Source: Candidatus Nanosyncoccus nanoralicus (GTDB lineage Bacteria; Patescibacteriota; Saccharimonadia; Saccharimonadales; Saccharimonadaceae). Taken from it: a DNA stretch of 47,213 nucleotides. Below, in pieces: positions 7,147 through 14,681 of the stretch (within the stretch, counting starts at the first letter, position 1; every line of letters begins with the position of its first letter). The stretch lies in NCBI RefSeq assembly GCF_004138405.1, contig NZ_PRLL01000002.1, forward strand, positions 1 to 47,213, written 5' to 3'. A model generated the notes under the pieces. The model ran no database searches. It was not told the DNA's origin and saw only the letters and a program-made list of their open reading frames with translations. A program made the translations under genes and the position numbers.

Positions 7147-7171
7147 AGTCTCAAGTTGCTTGAGGCTTTTT
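7147..7171 (+). terminator. intrinsic terminator
   Basis: AGTCTCAAG (7147-7155) pairs with CTTGAGGCT (7159-7167), followed by T residues. The T-G wobble fits plus-strand RNA. It backs up the small-RNA terminator. Confidence 0.7.
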
Positions 7172-7294
7172 ATTAAAATATATAAATCTGGATAAATAAG
7201 GATGGCTGTATCAATGACAAAGATTAATGTTTTTGATAAGTAGAAAACTTTACGGCCTTAGTATTAATATTATTGAGTGTTTATTTCTGAAAAT

Positions 7295-7327
7295 AAAAAG
7301 CACAAGAGGGTGCTTGTAGTGCTTTTT
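7295..7327. terminator. terminator-like hairpin without a recognised gene
   Basis: AAAAAGCAC (7295-7303) pairs with GTGCTTTTT (7319-7327), symmetric enough to work on either strand. No coding sequence precedes it; 7172-7294 may encode another short RNA or be decayed. Confidence 0.6.
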
Positions 7328-7540
7328 GAGGCCGTGGTCTTTTTCTTTTTTATTTTTAGTAAAGAAATCCCAAAGAATCTATATTAAGAAGAGGGTTGAT
7401 TATGGTACAGAAAGATTCCTAGTTGTACGTGGTAGAATGACGATTTTAAATAAAAAAATAAACATAAGTTTCTTTGTATTTTGTTTATTAGAAATATGAT
7501 GACTTGTTGCTGACTAAAAGGTTTTTTGAATGATAGGAGA

Positions 7541-7570
7541 AAAAAGACGCAGCGAGAGCTATGCGTTTTT
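7541..7570 (+). terminator. terminator-like hairpin without a recognised gene
   Basis: CGC AGC, a GAGA loop, GCT and TGCG followed by TTTTT (7548-7570). No gene lies upstream between 7328 and 7540. Confidence 0.5.
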
Positions 7571-7576
7571 GCTCTT

Positions 7577-7776
7577 GTTGTAAAAATAATATATGTAAAT
7601 TACATGTGTTTGTTGTAATTATTTACAGTAAAAGTTACATCATTACATAAAATTTAGAATTTTTGTTGTGATTATTACAATTATACAAAATGAGTTAATA
7701 TATTCATTTATAGGTAAGAATTTTATATTTTTAATTACTGTTGTAGTAAATACATGTATAAATAGGGTATTTTGTA
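7577..7776. other. very AT-rich spacer with recurring TTACA/TGTAA words
   Basis: About 200 bases with no open reading frame and several partly palindromic TTACA/TGTAA elements, for example GTAAATTAC near 7590 facing GTAATTATTTAC near 7615. No DnaA boxes (TTATCCACA) were seen, so an origin is not supported. It may be a regulator-binding or DNA-unwinding stretch upstream of the next promoter. Confidence 0.35.
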
Positions 7777-7805
7777 TTGATTTAAAATGAAGCTTATGTT
7801 AGTAT
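7777..7805 (+). promoter_or_regulatory. promoter of the multi-hairpin RNA
   Basis: TTGATT (7777-7782), 17-base spacer, TAGTAT (7800-7805). Predicted start near 7811-7812, at the first hairpin. Confidence 0.6.
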
Positions 7806-7810
7806 AAGAG

Positions 7811-8086
7811 TGTCGAAAGACAAACATAAAAAATCAACAAATAAAAAGATTGTGAGAATCTAAATGTAAATTAAAAGGTTGGTTTTAAAGATATCTAAAC
7901 ATGCTTAATGTAGAGATATTTTAAAAAGCTATGAGGGGAGAGCTAAAGACGGATGCCCCACTATACGTGGAGCGGTCAAACAGTCTAGGTGGAGATGGTT
8001 GCGGTATTTATTTATGTTTTAGCGCCGGATAACCACCCACCTAGATTCCAGGGGAGAGTACATTATAGGATCTAGCTTGGCTAGAT
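7811..8086 (+). ncRNA. multi-hairpin structured RNA candidate (about 280 nt)
   Basis: Six hairpins follow one another from the predicted start: TGTC-GAAA-GACA (7811-7822, GNRA loop); AGATT/AATCT (7847-7861); a long stem of three helices (TTTTAA, ATATCT and ACAT with their complements, 7883-7926); CCAC/GTGG (7958-7970); TCTAGGTG (7984-7991) with CACCTAGA (8038-8045), enclosing TGGTT/AACCA; and ATCTAG/CTAGAT (8070-8086). GGGGAGAG occurs at 7935-7942 and 8051-8058. No reading frame is credible. The downstream membrane-protein gene has its own -10 box, so this is unlikely to be just its leader. No match to a known RNA class was recognised; ends are approximate. Confidence 0.55.
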
Positions 8087-8235
8087 GAGGTGTTTTGGAA
8101 AAAAGATAAAATAAGTTTTATTAATAAGACTTACTCGAGTTCATTTTTAGAATGATGAGAATCAGGGAATAAGAGTAGATGATTCTTATATAGGATTATG
8201 TTCTTTAAGTTTTTAAAATGACGTATAATATGGTT

Positions 8236-8595
8236 ATGATTAATCGATTAATTTTGATTTTATCACTAGTCGTATTGTCGATTATTTTAGCAATATTGTT
8301 TTTGACGTCGCCGGCAAATATAGGACCATTAGGAATATTGTTTTTCTTTGTTTTGGTTTATTTTCTGTCTTTTGGGATTGTTACTTTCTTTATGAAATTT
8401 TTTGTAAAGATTTTTTTTGCAAGAAATGTAATGATTAAGAAAGATTACATTAATGCGGGTATTATTGCGATCTTACCAATTACGGTATTGGTTTTAATTG
8501 CTTCGGGTGTGAGGAATTTAATAATATTGGTGTTAGGCCCAATTCTACTAGTAGCTGTTAATGTATTTTTGTTTACTAAAATTAGTGAAAATTAG
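8236..8595 (+). CDS. small hydrophobic membrane protein, unknown
   Basis: 119 residues dominated by hydrophobic segments: about 3-22, 31-55 and two close to the C-terminus (about 75-90 and 92-112), suggesting four membrane spans with a short basic loop (ARNVMIKKDY) in the middle. No family recognised. Three in-frame ATGs exist at 8218, 8230 and 8236. TATAAT at 8224-8229 ends 6 bases before the ATG at 8236, so that ATG is preferred with a leaderless transcript. It is separate from the RNA candidate upstream and is followed by a weak hairpin. The role cannot be inferred from context. Confidence 0.6.
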   Translation: MINRLILILSLVVLSIILAILFLTSPANIGPLGILFFFVLVYFLSFGIVTFFMKFFVKIFFARNVMIKKDYINAGIIAILPITVLVLIASGVRNLIILVLGPILLVAVNVFLFTKISEN

Positions 8596-8767
8596 ACCCG
8601 TAAGGGTTATTTTTTTATGTTGTAATGTTTTCCTTTATGCTTTGTTTTTTTAATATTTACAGGGGTGAAATTAGTGTAACGTTTGTGATTGAATAAAATA
8701 ATTAATTCATAAAGATGTTGAGTAAAAATAATACATTAAATTAAAGTGGATATGGTAAAATGGAGGT

Positions 8768-9274
8768 ATGGATAATGGTAACGTTGGGCCAGGGCAGATG
8801 ATGGGACAGTGGAATAATTTTGAGGCACCACAGTATAATCCTAATAGGCACAACCTTGATCCATTAATGAACCAGGAGTCAATGGAGGCGGGTATTGAGC
8901 AGCGCGTCGAACAGTTACCAAATAATATGAATCTTGTAAATCAAGGCCCACCAAATGCTTATGAGAATGCTAATATGATGGGAAATGCCGGATTGACTGC
9001 TACTGGTTTTCTATCATCAGAGGAGACCCCGCAGGCGCCACTGGGGGAAGTAGTGACAGTGGGCAATATGACTTTTGATGATGAAGGAAAAATCGTAGGA
9101 ACAGATTTACCTAAAGCAAAAGATATGGACGGATTGGAGCCGGAATTTATAAAGGCGGTTAGTGAAGCTATGAAGATTAAGGATCCGAACGAGAAATACC
9201 GAAAAAAGCGTGAATTAGCAGCCAAGCTTTTGCTTGATCGTTATGGAAGAGTACTTGGTCAGGGAAATGAGTAG
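8768..9274 (+). CDS. disordered N/Q/M-rich protein paired with the TraG-like ATPase
   Basis: 168 residues. The first about 75 are low-complexity, rich in N, Q, M, G and P, and probably disordered. Residues about 85-165 look folded, with a short beta unit (GEVVTVGNMTFDDEGKIVG) and then helices (LEPEFIKAVSEAMK, YRKKRELAAKLLLDRYG). No named family recognised. The -10 box TAAAAT (8756-8761, with TGG extension) ends 6 bases before the ATG. The GGAGGT in that gap would lie upstream of the transcription start, so the message is probably leaderless. The ATPase gene starts 8 bases after the stop, implying an operon and a possible accessory role. Confidence 0.6.
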   Translation: MDNGNVGPGQMMGQWNNFEAPQYNPNRHNLDPLMNQESMEAGIEQRVEQLPNNMNLVNQGPPNAYENANMMGNAGLTATGFLSSEETPQAPLGEVVTVGNMTFDDEGKIVGTDLPKAKDMDGLEPEFIKAVSEAMKIKDPNEKYRKKRELAAKLLLDRYGRVLGQGNE

Positions 9275-9282
9275 GCAGAATA

Positions 9283-12200
9283 ATGAACGGTGGTAACAGA
9301 TTAGAAAATTTGATTAGGGGTGGCAATCAACAACCTGTGGAGCAGGAATCAAATAGTCAGGTGATTGATTCGCCAAGTGCTGCTAGCACTCAAAGTCAGA
9401 ACCAGCAGGTTGGGCAAGGAACCGCTTCGCAGTCAAAAAATAATATGAGTACTAGAATTGATAGTAGTATTTTTGTTGGAATTGCGATTTTTGGTCTAAT
9501 AATTATAGCGGCGATTTTTGTAGTTATTAGAATGTTAAAACAAAAACGTAAGGCGAAAGAGTTTGAGCGTGCTCTAAAAATGATTCCGATGTTAATTCAC
9601 TTACCGCCATCAACTGACGATATCCAGGGTGGGGGTAGGGATGAGCGTGATGTAAATGATGAGGCGATTTCTCAAGCCACGATTATGTATACGATTATTT
9701 CATCTACTTTGAAAAAGGCTGGAATGAAGACTCACGTGTATGGACAAAAATATTTTTCCTTTGAAATCGTGGCGGTGGATGGGTTTGTAAAATATTATGC
9801 TGTGGTGCCGGCGGTTTTAACTGAAACGGTGAAGCAGGCAATTTTGACTTCTTATCCAACAGCTAGATTGGAAGAGACGGAAGTCGAGAATATTTTCAGC
9901 AGAGACGGTATGGATAATAGTGAGAATACGGGAAATCAGTATAATGCTGAAAATTTTGTATCTGGGGGCGAGCTAGTGATGAAGAAAGAAGTTGAGTATC
10001 CAATTTTGACATTTCAGGAAATGAAGTGGGATGCACAACTGGCTCTACTAAACGCCTTTTCCAAAGTTCGAATTGGTGAGGGGCTGGGGCTTCAGGTGAT
10101 GTTTAGACCACTAGATTCTAGTTGGTCTAAAAATGCAGAAACAAAGATCAAAAATATTAAATCTGGAAAAAAAGGTTTCAGTGGTAAGGGATCTAATTTG
10201 CCAATCCGAATACTTTATTTATTAACGGATATAATTAGGGCGCCATTTGAAGTTCCTGATGAACACAAAAAAGATAAGGATGAACACAATTCTGAATTAT
10301 CACAAAAGAAGCAAGAAGAAATTCAGGCGATTGACACTAAGGCAAAATTTCCTGCATTTGAATGTTTAATTAGAATTGTGGCGCATTCAAAATCAAAAGC
10401 TCGAAGTGAGGGGTTGGTCGGGGGTGTAGTGGCAGCTTTTTCGCAATTCGATTCACCAAATTCAAATGGTTTTAAATATGATTTGAGTAAGAAAGTTGAT
10501 CAATTAATTACTGATTATATTTTTAGGTTTTTCCCAGTATCGAATAAAAAAATTGTACTAAATACACAAGAATTGGCGACGATTTTTCATTTGCCTTCAC
10601 AGGCATCGATTCCGTCAAGTGGCGTTGAAAGACAGATGACGAAACAGGTTGATGGACCAGCGTCCTTGATTACCGATGGTGTGTTGATTGGGCGAAATGA
10701 ATATCGCGGTGCAATTAAAGAGATTAAATTAAGTGTAAATGACCGCAGGCGACATATGTACGTAATTGGTGCTTCAGGTATGGGTAAGTCGGTGTTTTTG
10801 AAGAATATCGCCTATCAGGATATGGTTGAAGGTAAGGGTTTTTGTTTTATTGATCCGCACGGTGATGTAACGGAAGAACTACTATCAATGGTGCCAGAGG
10901 ATCGCATTGATGACGTGATTTACTTTGATCCGTCAGATATGGAGTTCCCAATTGGTATGAATATGCTGGAGGCAAAAACTCCAGAGGAAAAGGACTTTAT
11001 TGTACAAGAGGGTATCAATATGTTGTATTCTCTTTATGATCCTGGACATACTGGTATTTTTGGTCCACGTGGTGAGCAGATGTTTAGAAATGCGGCGCTG
11101 CTTTTGATGAGTGATCCTAAGGGCGCTACATTCTTGGATATCCCGAGTCCATTCATTAATAAAGATTTAGTGATTGATAAATTAAAATATGTAACTGACC
11201 GTGATTTGTTTGATTACTGGACAAAAGAATTTCCAGCTTCACAAAAATCAAATGATGCGGGTGAAGTGATTACGTGGTTTGCTTCTAAGTGGAGTCCATT
11301 TAAGCAGAATACAATGATGAAGCGAGTACTGGGTCAGATCAAGTCAGGCTTTAATATCCGTGAGATTATGGATCAGCAGAAGATTTTACTAGTGAATCTT
11401 TCTAAAGGTAAGCTTGGCGAATTAAACTCGAAGCTGCTTGGTATGATCTTTGTGATGAAATTTCAGACGGCGGCAATGTCGCGCGTAGATACGCCGGAAC
11501 ATGATCGTAAAGATTTTTGTTTATTTGTCGATGAGTTTCAGAACTTTTCAACAGAATCTTTTGAATCGATTCTTTCAGAGGCAAGGAAATTCCGACTTAA
11601 TTTGATTGTTGCGAACCAGTTTATGACACAGCTGACCGATAAGATTCGTGAAGGTGTGCTTGGTAACGTTGGTACGATTGTGGCAGGACGCGTGGGTGTG
11701 ACGGATGCGGAAATGCTGGAAAAAGTGTTTACACCTGTGTTTAAAGCGGAAGATCTTCATAAGCAGCCAAATCATCATGCAATTACAACTGTTTTGATGA
11801 ATGGTATGCCGTCGGCGCCGTTTACAATGAATTTACCAGCACCAATGGGGAAGGAGGATCGCAAGGTATTCGAATCTTTGCGTGAGTACTCGGCAAAGAA
11901 GTACGGTCGTCCTGGTGCAGAGGTAGATAAAGAAATTGATGAGCGACTAAATATTAAGAACGAAGGAGAGAAGCCTGTAAAAGAGGTACCTAAGAATGAG
12001 GGGGGTGGTTTTATGTCAATGATTGGTGAAAAAAATAGTGGACAGGGAATAGATTTGGGGGTAGCGAAGGTGCCAGCAAGTCAGGCGATACCAGGTTCAC
12101 CAGAGGCGGCTAGAATAATTCAGCAGGCGAATGAGACACCTGCTAAAGAGTTGTCACTTGAAGAGATTGATGCAGAACTGGCGAAGTTGAGTCAAGAATC

Positions 12201-12348
12201 TAAGGATAATGATCTTGATTGGCTAGCAAGTGAAGAACCGAAAAAAACACCAGTAAAACAGGAAGAGATTACAAAGAATACGAAGATTGAGTCAGAACGA
12301 CCTGATTTCGGGCAGATGAGCTCTGGGGACGTAATAAATCTGAGGTAA
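9283..12348 (+). CDS. membrane-anchored TraG/VirD4-like (HerA/FtsK superfamily) ATPase
   Basis: 1021 residues. A disordered N-terminus (about 1-58) is followed by one membrane span (about 60-85), a basic stretch, and a large region of unknown fold. The motor domain has Walker A GASGMGKS near 496-503, the FIDPHGD segment after it, Walker B LFVDEFQNF near 747-755 and a TraG/TraM-recognition-like LIVANQFMTQL with VGTIVAGRVG. The acidic tail is disordered. Such ATPases drive DNA or protein transfer in type IV secretion. Members of this family are common in candidate-phyla genomes without a complete conjugation locus. No VirB or relaxase gene is present here, so substrate and partners are unknown. 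Confidence 0.82.
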   Translation: MNGGNRLENLIRGGNQQPVEQESNSQVIDSPSAASTQSQNQQVGQGTASQSKNNMSTRIDSSIFVGIAIFGLIIIAAIFVVIRMLKQKRKAKEFERALKMIPMLIHLPPSTDDIQGGGRDERDVNDEAISQATIMYTIISSTLKKAGMKTHVYGQKYFSFEIVAVDGFVKYYAVVPAVLTETVKQAILTSYPTARLEETEVENIFSRDGMDNSENTGNQYNAENFVSGGELVMKKEVEYPILTFQEMKWDAQLALLNAFSKVRIGEGLGLQVMFRPLDSSWSKNAETKIKNIKSGKKGFSGKGSNLPIRILYLLTDIIRAPFEVPDEHKKDKDEHNSELSQKKQEEIQAIDTKAKFPAFECLIRIVAHSKSKARSEGLVGGVVAAFSQFDSPNSNGFKYDLSKKVDQLITDYIFRFFPVSNKKIVLNTQELATIFHLPSQASIPSSGVERQMTKQVDGPASLITDGVLIGRNEYRGAIKEIKLSVNDRRRHMYVIGASGMGKSVFLKNIAYQDMVEGKGFCFIDPHGDVTEELLSMVPEDRIDDVIYFDPSDMEFPIGMNMLEAKTPEEKDFIVQEGINMLYSLYDPGHTGIFGPRGEQMFRNAALLLMSDPKGATFLDIPSPFINKDLVIDKLKYVTDRDLFDYWTKEFPASQKSNDAGEVITWFASKWSPFKQNTMMKRVLGQIKSGFNIREIMDQQKILLVNLSKGKLGELNSKLLGMIFVMKFQTAAMSRVDTPEHDRKDFCLFVDEFQNFSTESFESILSEARKFRLNLIVANQFMTQLTDKIREGVLGNVGTIVAGRVGVTDAEMLEKVFTPVFKAEDLHKQPNHHAITTVLMNGMPSAPFTMNLPAPMGKEDRKVFESLREYSAKKYGRPGAEVDKEIDERLNIKNEGEKPVKEVPKNEGGGFMSMIGEKNSGQGIDLGVAKVPASQAIPGSPEAARIIQQANETPAKELSLEEIDAELAKLSQESKDNDLDWLASEEPKKTPVKQEEITKNTKIESERPDFGQMSSGDVINLR

Positions 12349-12399
12349 GTTAGAATTCGGGGGCTAAGTATGTCGGAATTTTATAGGATAATTTTTGAT

Positions 12400-12414
12400 A
12401 AAAAATGTGTTCAG
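12400..12414 (+). repeat. third copy of the 15-bp repeat
   Basis: AAAAAATGTGTTCAG, identical to the copy at 1111-1125 and one base different from that at 1038-1052. Confidence 0.5.
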
Positions 12415-12525
12415 GCTATTTAGGGAAGCTGGAAGCAATAAAACTTTAATGCATATGATTGATATCAGGATGAGAAACAAAATGCCCTTAGAGGCCCTTA
12501 GAATGCGTTAAACGGGGTGTTTATC

Positions 12526-12554
12526 TTGACAGCTTGAAGAGGAAAGAGTAAACT
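12526..12554 (+). promoter_or_regulatory. gyrB-gyrA promoter
   Basis: TTGACA (12526-12531), 17-base spacer, TAAACT (12549-12554). Predicted start near 12561. Confidence 0.75.
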
Positions 12555-12681
12555 GGAGACAGATATCGAGTGAGGTGAACGATTTAGTTTAATCTTGAGT
12601 TTGACTTTTTATCAAGAGAGGATCGAATTTTACAGCGAGTCTTTGGTATCAGCATAAAAAACTTAATGAGGTATTTGTTTG

Positions 12682-14670
12682 ATGGCTGAAAAACAAAAAA
12701 TTGAGGAATACGATAGTTCCGAAATCCAGGTTCTAGAAGGTCTAGAGCCGGTTCGTGTACGTCCAGGTATGTATATTGGGTCGACCGGATACGATGGTTT
12801 ACATCACTTAGTAAAAGAAATTGCAGATAACTCAATTGATGAGGCGATCGCAGGTTTTGCGACTAAGGTATTGATTACATTGCAGAGTGATGGTGGTGTG
12901 AGGGTTGAGGATAACGGACGTGGTATTCCAGTAGATATTCATCCAAAAACACATAAGTCAACACTTGAGACAGTGTTAACTGTTCTGCATGCTGGTGGTA
13001 AATTTGGTGGCGGTGGATATAAGGTTTCATCAGGTTTGCACGGTGTTGGTTCATCGGTGGTGAATGCTCTTTCAACCAAGATGATTGCGGAAGTTTACCG
13101 AGATAAAAAAGTTCATCATATTGAATTTGAAACAGGTAAGCCAATTATGCAGCTTGATACCTCAAAGAAGACTGATAAGCAAGGTACCTGTATTACTTTT
13201 TACCCCGATCCAACAATTTTTAAAGAGACAACTACTTTTGATTATGATTGGGTGGCGCATTATGCAAGACATCAGGCATACTTAACTAAGGGAATTTTAA
13301 TTTCTGTATTTGATGAGAGAACCGGAGAAAGAGAAACTTTCTATTTTGAAGGCGGTATCAAGAGTTACGTAAAGCGTTTGAATGAAAGTAAGGAAGTGCT
13401 TTCTGACGATATTTTTTATGTTGATAAGCAGATTGAGGATGCAGAGGTGGAGATTGCAGTGCAATATAACGACACCTATGCGGAAACTATGAAGCCATTC
13501 GCAAATAACGTGTTGACCCCAGAAGGTGGAACACATGTGGTTGGTTTTAGGACGGCTCTAAATCGTACAATTAATGACTATGCAAGACGTAATAATCTGT
13601 TAAAGGAAAAAGAGGATAATCTAACTGGCGATGATATTAAGGAAGGTTTGACGGCGGTAATCTCTGTAAAAATTCCAAATCCAGAGTTTGAAGGCCAGAC
13701 TAAAAATAAGTTAGGTAACCCAGAAGTACGTGGTTATGTGGATAAGGTAATGTCAGAATATTTTGGCTATTACCTTGAAGAGAACCCAGCAATTGCGAAG
13801 AAGATTGTGGGGAAGGCAACTTTGGCAGCTCGTGCACGAAAAGCAGCGAGGGCAGCACGCGATAACGTAATTCGTAAGGGTGCGTTTGAAGGATTAAACT
13901 TGCCTTCAAAGCTAGCGGATTGTTCATCAAGAGATCGTACAGAATGTGAATTATTTATTGTCGAGGGTAACTCGGCGGCTGGTTCAGCAAAAGAAGGTCG
14001 TAATTCAAAGATTCAAGCAATTTTGCCGCTACGTGGTAAGGTGTTGAATACCGAACGTGCTAGATTGGATAAAATGTATGCAAATGCAGAGCTGGTATCT
14101 CTAATTAAGGCTTTAGGAGTAGGAATTGGGGATCAGTTTGATCTATCGGGTCTTCGCTACTACAAGATTGTTTTTATGACCGATGCCGATGTTGATGGTG
14201 CACATATTTCAACCTTACTTCTTACTTTCTTCTTCCGCTATATGCCAGAAGTGGTAAAGGGTGGACATGTTTATCTTGCGAAGCCACCACTATTTGGCTT
14301 AATTAAGGGTACGGGTTCAAATAGGAAGATCGATTATATCTATGATGAAGAGGCGTTGGAAGCAAAGATTGCCGCAAGAATTGAGGAGCGAAAGAAAGAG
14401 GGCTTAAAGATTAACCCTGAAGATGAGAGATTCAAACAGGCTGGATATACTGCACAGCAGCGTTTTAAGGGTCTTGGTGAAATGAATGCCCAACAGCTTT
14501 GGGATACGACAATGAATCCAGATAATCGTGTTTTGGTGAGAGTGAATATTGAAGATGCGGAAAAGGCAGATGCAATCTTTACGAAACTGATGGGTCAGGA
14601 GGTGGAACTTCGTAAAAACTTTATTCAGTCACGAGCTTCAACTGTTAAAATTGATGATTTGGACTTCTAG
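12682..14670 (+). CDS. gyrB: DNA gyrase subunit B
   Basis: 662 residues. The N-terminal GHKL ATPase has VRPGMYIGSTG, EIADNSIDEAIAG and the glycine-rich lid GLHGVGSSVVNALS. The transducer domain follows. The TOPRIM metal site reads LFIVEGNSAAGSAKEGRN and FMTDADVDGAHI, and the C-terminus has the QRFKGLGEMN motif. With GyrA it introduces negative supercoils using ATP. The ATG at 12682 is 10 bases after a GAGG and is preferred over the adjacent TTG at 12679. gyrA starts 11 bases downstream, so the two are co-transcribed. The position next to GyrA with a GyrA box, and the lack of any second type II enzyme here, support gyrase over Topo IV. Confidence 0.96.
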   Translation: MAEKQKIEEYDSSEIQVLEGLEPVRVRPGMYIGSTGYDGLHHLVKEIADNSIDEAIAGFATKVLITLQSDGGVRVEDNGRGIPVDIHPKTHKSTLETVLTVLHAGGKFGGGGYKVSSGLHGVGSSVVNALSTKMIAEVYRDKKVHHIEFETGKPIMQLDTSKKTDKQGTCITFYPDPTIFKETTTFDYDWVAHYARHQAYLTKGILISVFDERTGERETFYFEGGIKSYVKRLNESKEVLSDDIFYVDKQIEDAEVEIAVQYNDTYAETMKPFANNVLTPEGGTHVVGFRTALNRTINDYARRNNLLKEKEDNLTGDDIKEGLTAVISVKIPNPEFEGQTKNKLGNPEVRGYVDKVMSEYFGYYLEENPAIAKKIVGKATLAARARKAARAARDNVIRKGAFEGLNLPSKLADCSSRDRTECELFIVEGNSAAGSAKEGRNSKIQAILPLRGKVLNTERARLDKMYANAELVSLIKALGVGIGDQFDLSGLRYYKIVFMTDADVDGAHISTLLLTFFFRYMPEVVKGGHVYLAKPPLFGLIKGTGSNRKIDYIYDEEALEAKIAARIEERKKEGLKINPEDERFKQAGYTAQQRFKGLGEMNAQQLWDTTMNPDNRVLVRVNIEDAEKADAIFTKLMGQEVELRKNFIQSRASTVKIDDLDF

Positions 14671-14681
14671 TCTAGAAAGGA

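Larger units (their letters stand above)
12349..12681. other. intergenic region upstream of gyrB
   Basis: About 330 bases without a gene. It holds the third copy of the AAAAAATGTGTTCAG repeat (12400-12414), ATATGATTGATATC (12453-12466), which resembles the element before tmRNA, a strong promoter at 12526-12554, and a gyrB leader of about 120 bases with a weak hairpin CTTGA/TCAAG near 12594-12616. Confidence 0.6.

Noticed and set aside
6969..7154. Minus-strand open frame of 61 codons
   Set aside because: It is antisense to a well-formed small RNA with promoter and terminator, has no ribosome-binding site and an unlikely composition.
7577..7776. Possible replication origin near gyrB/gyrA
   Set aside because: Strongly AT-rich with palindromic words, but no DnaA boxes, dnaA or dnaN are visible, so an origin is not supported.
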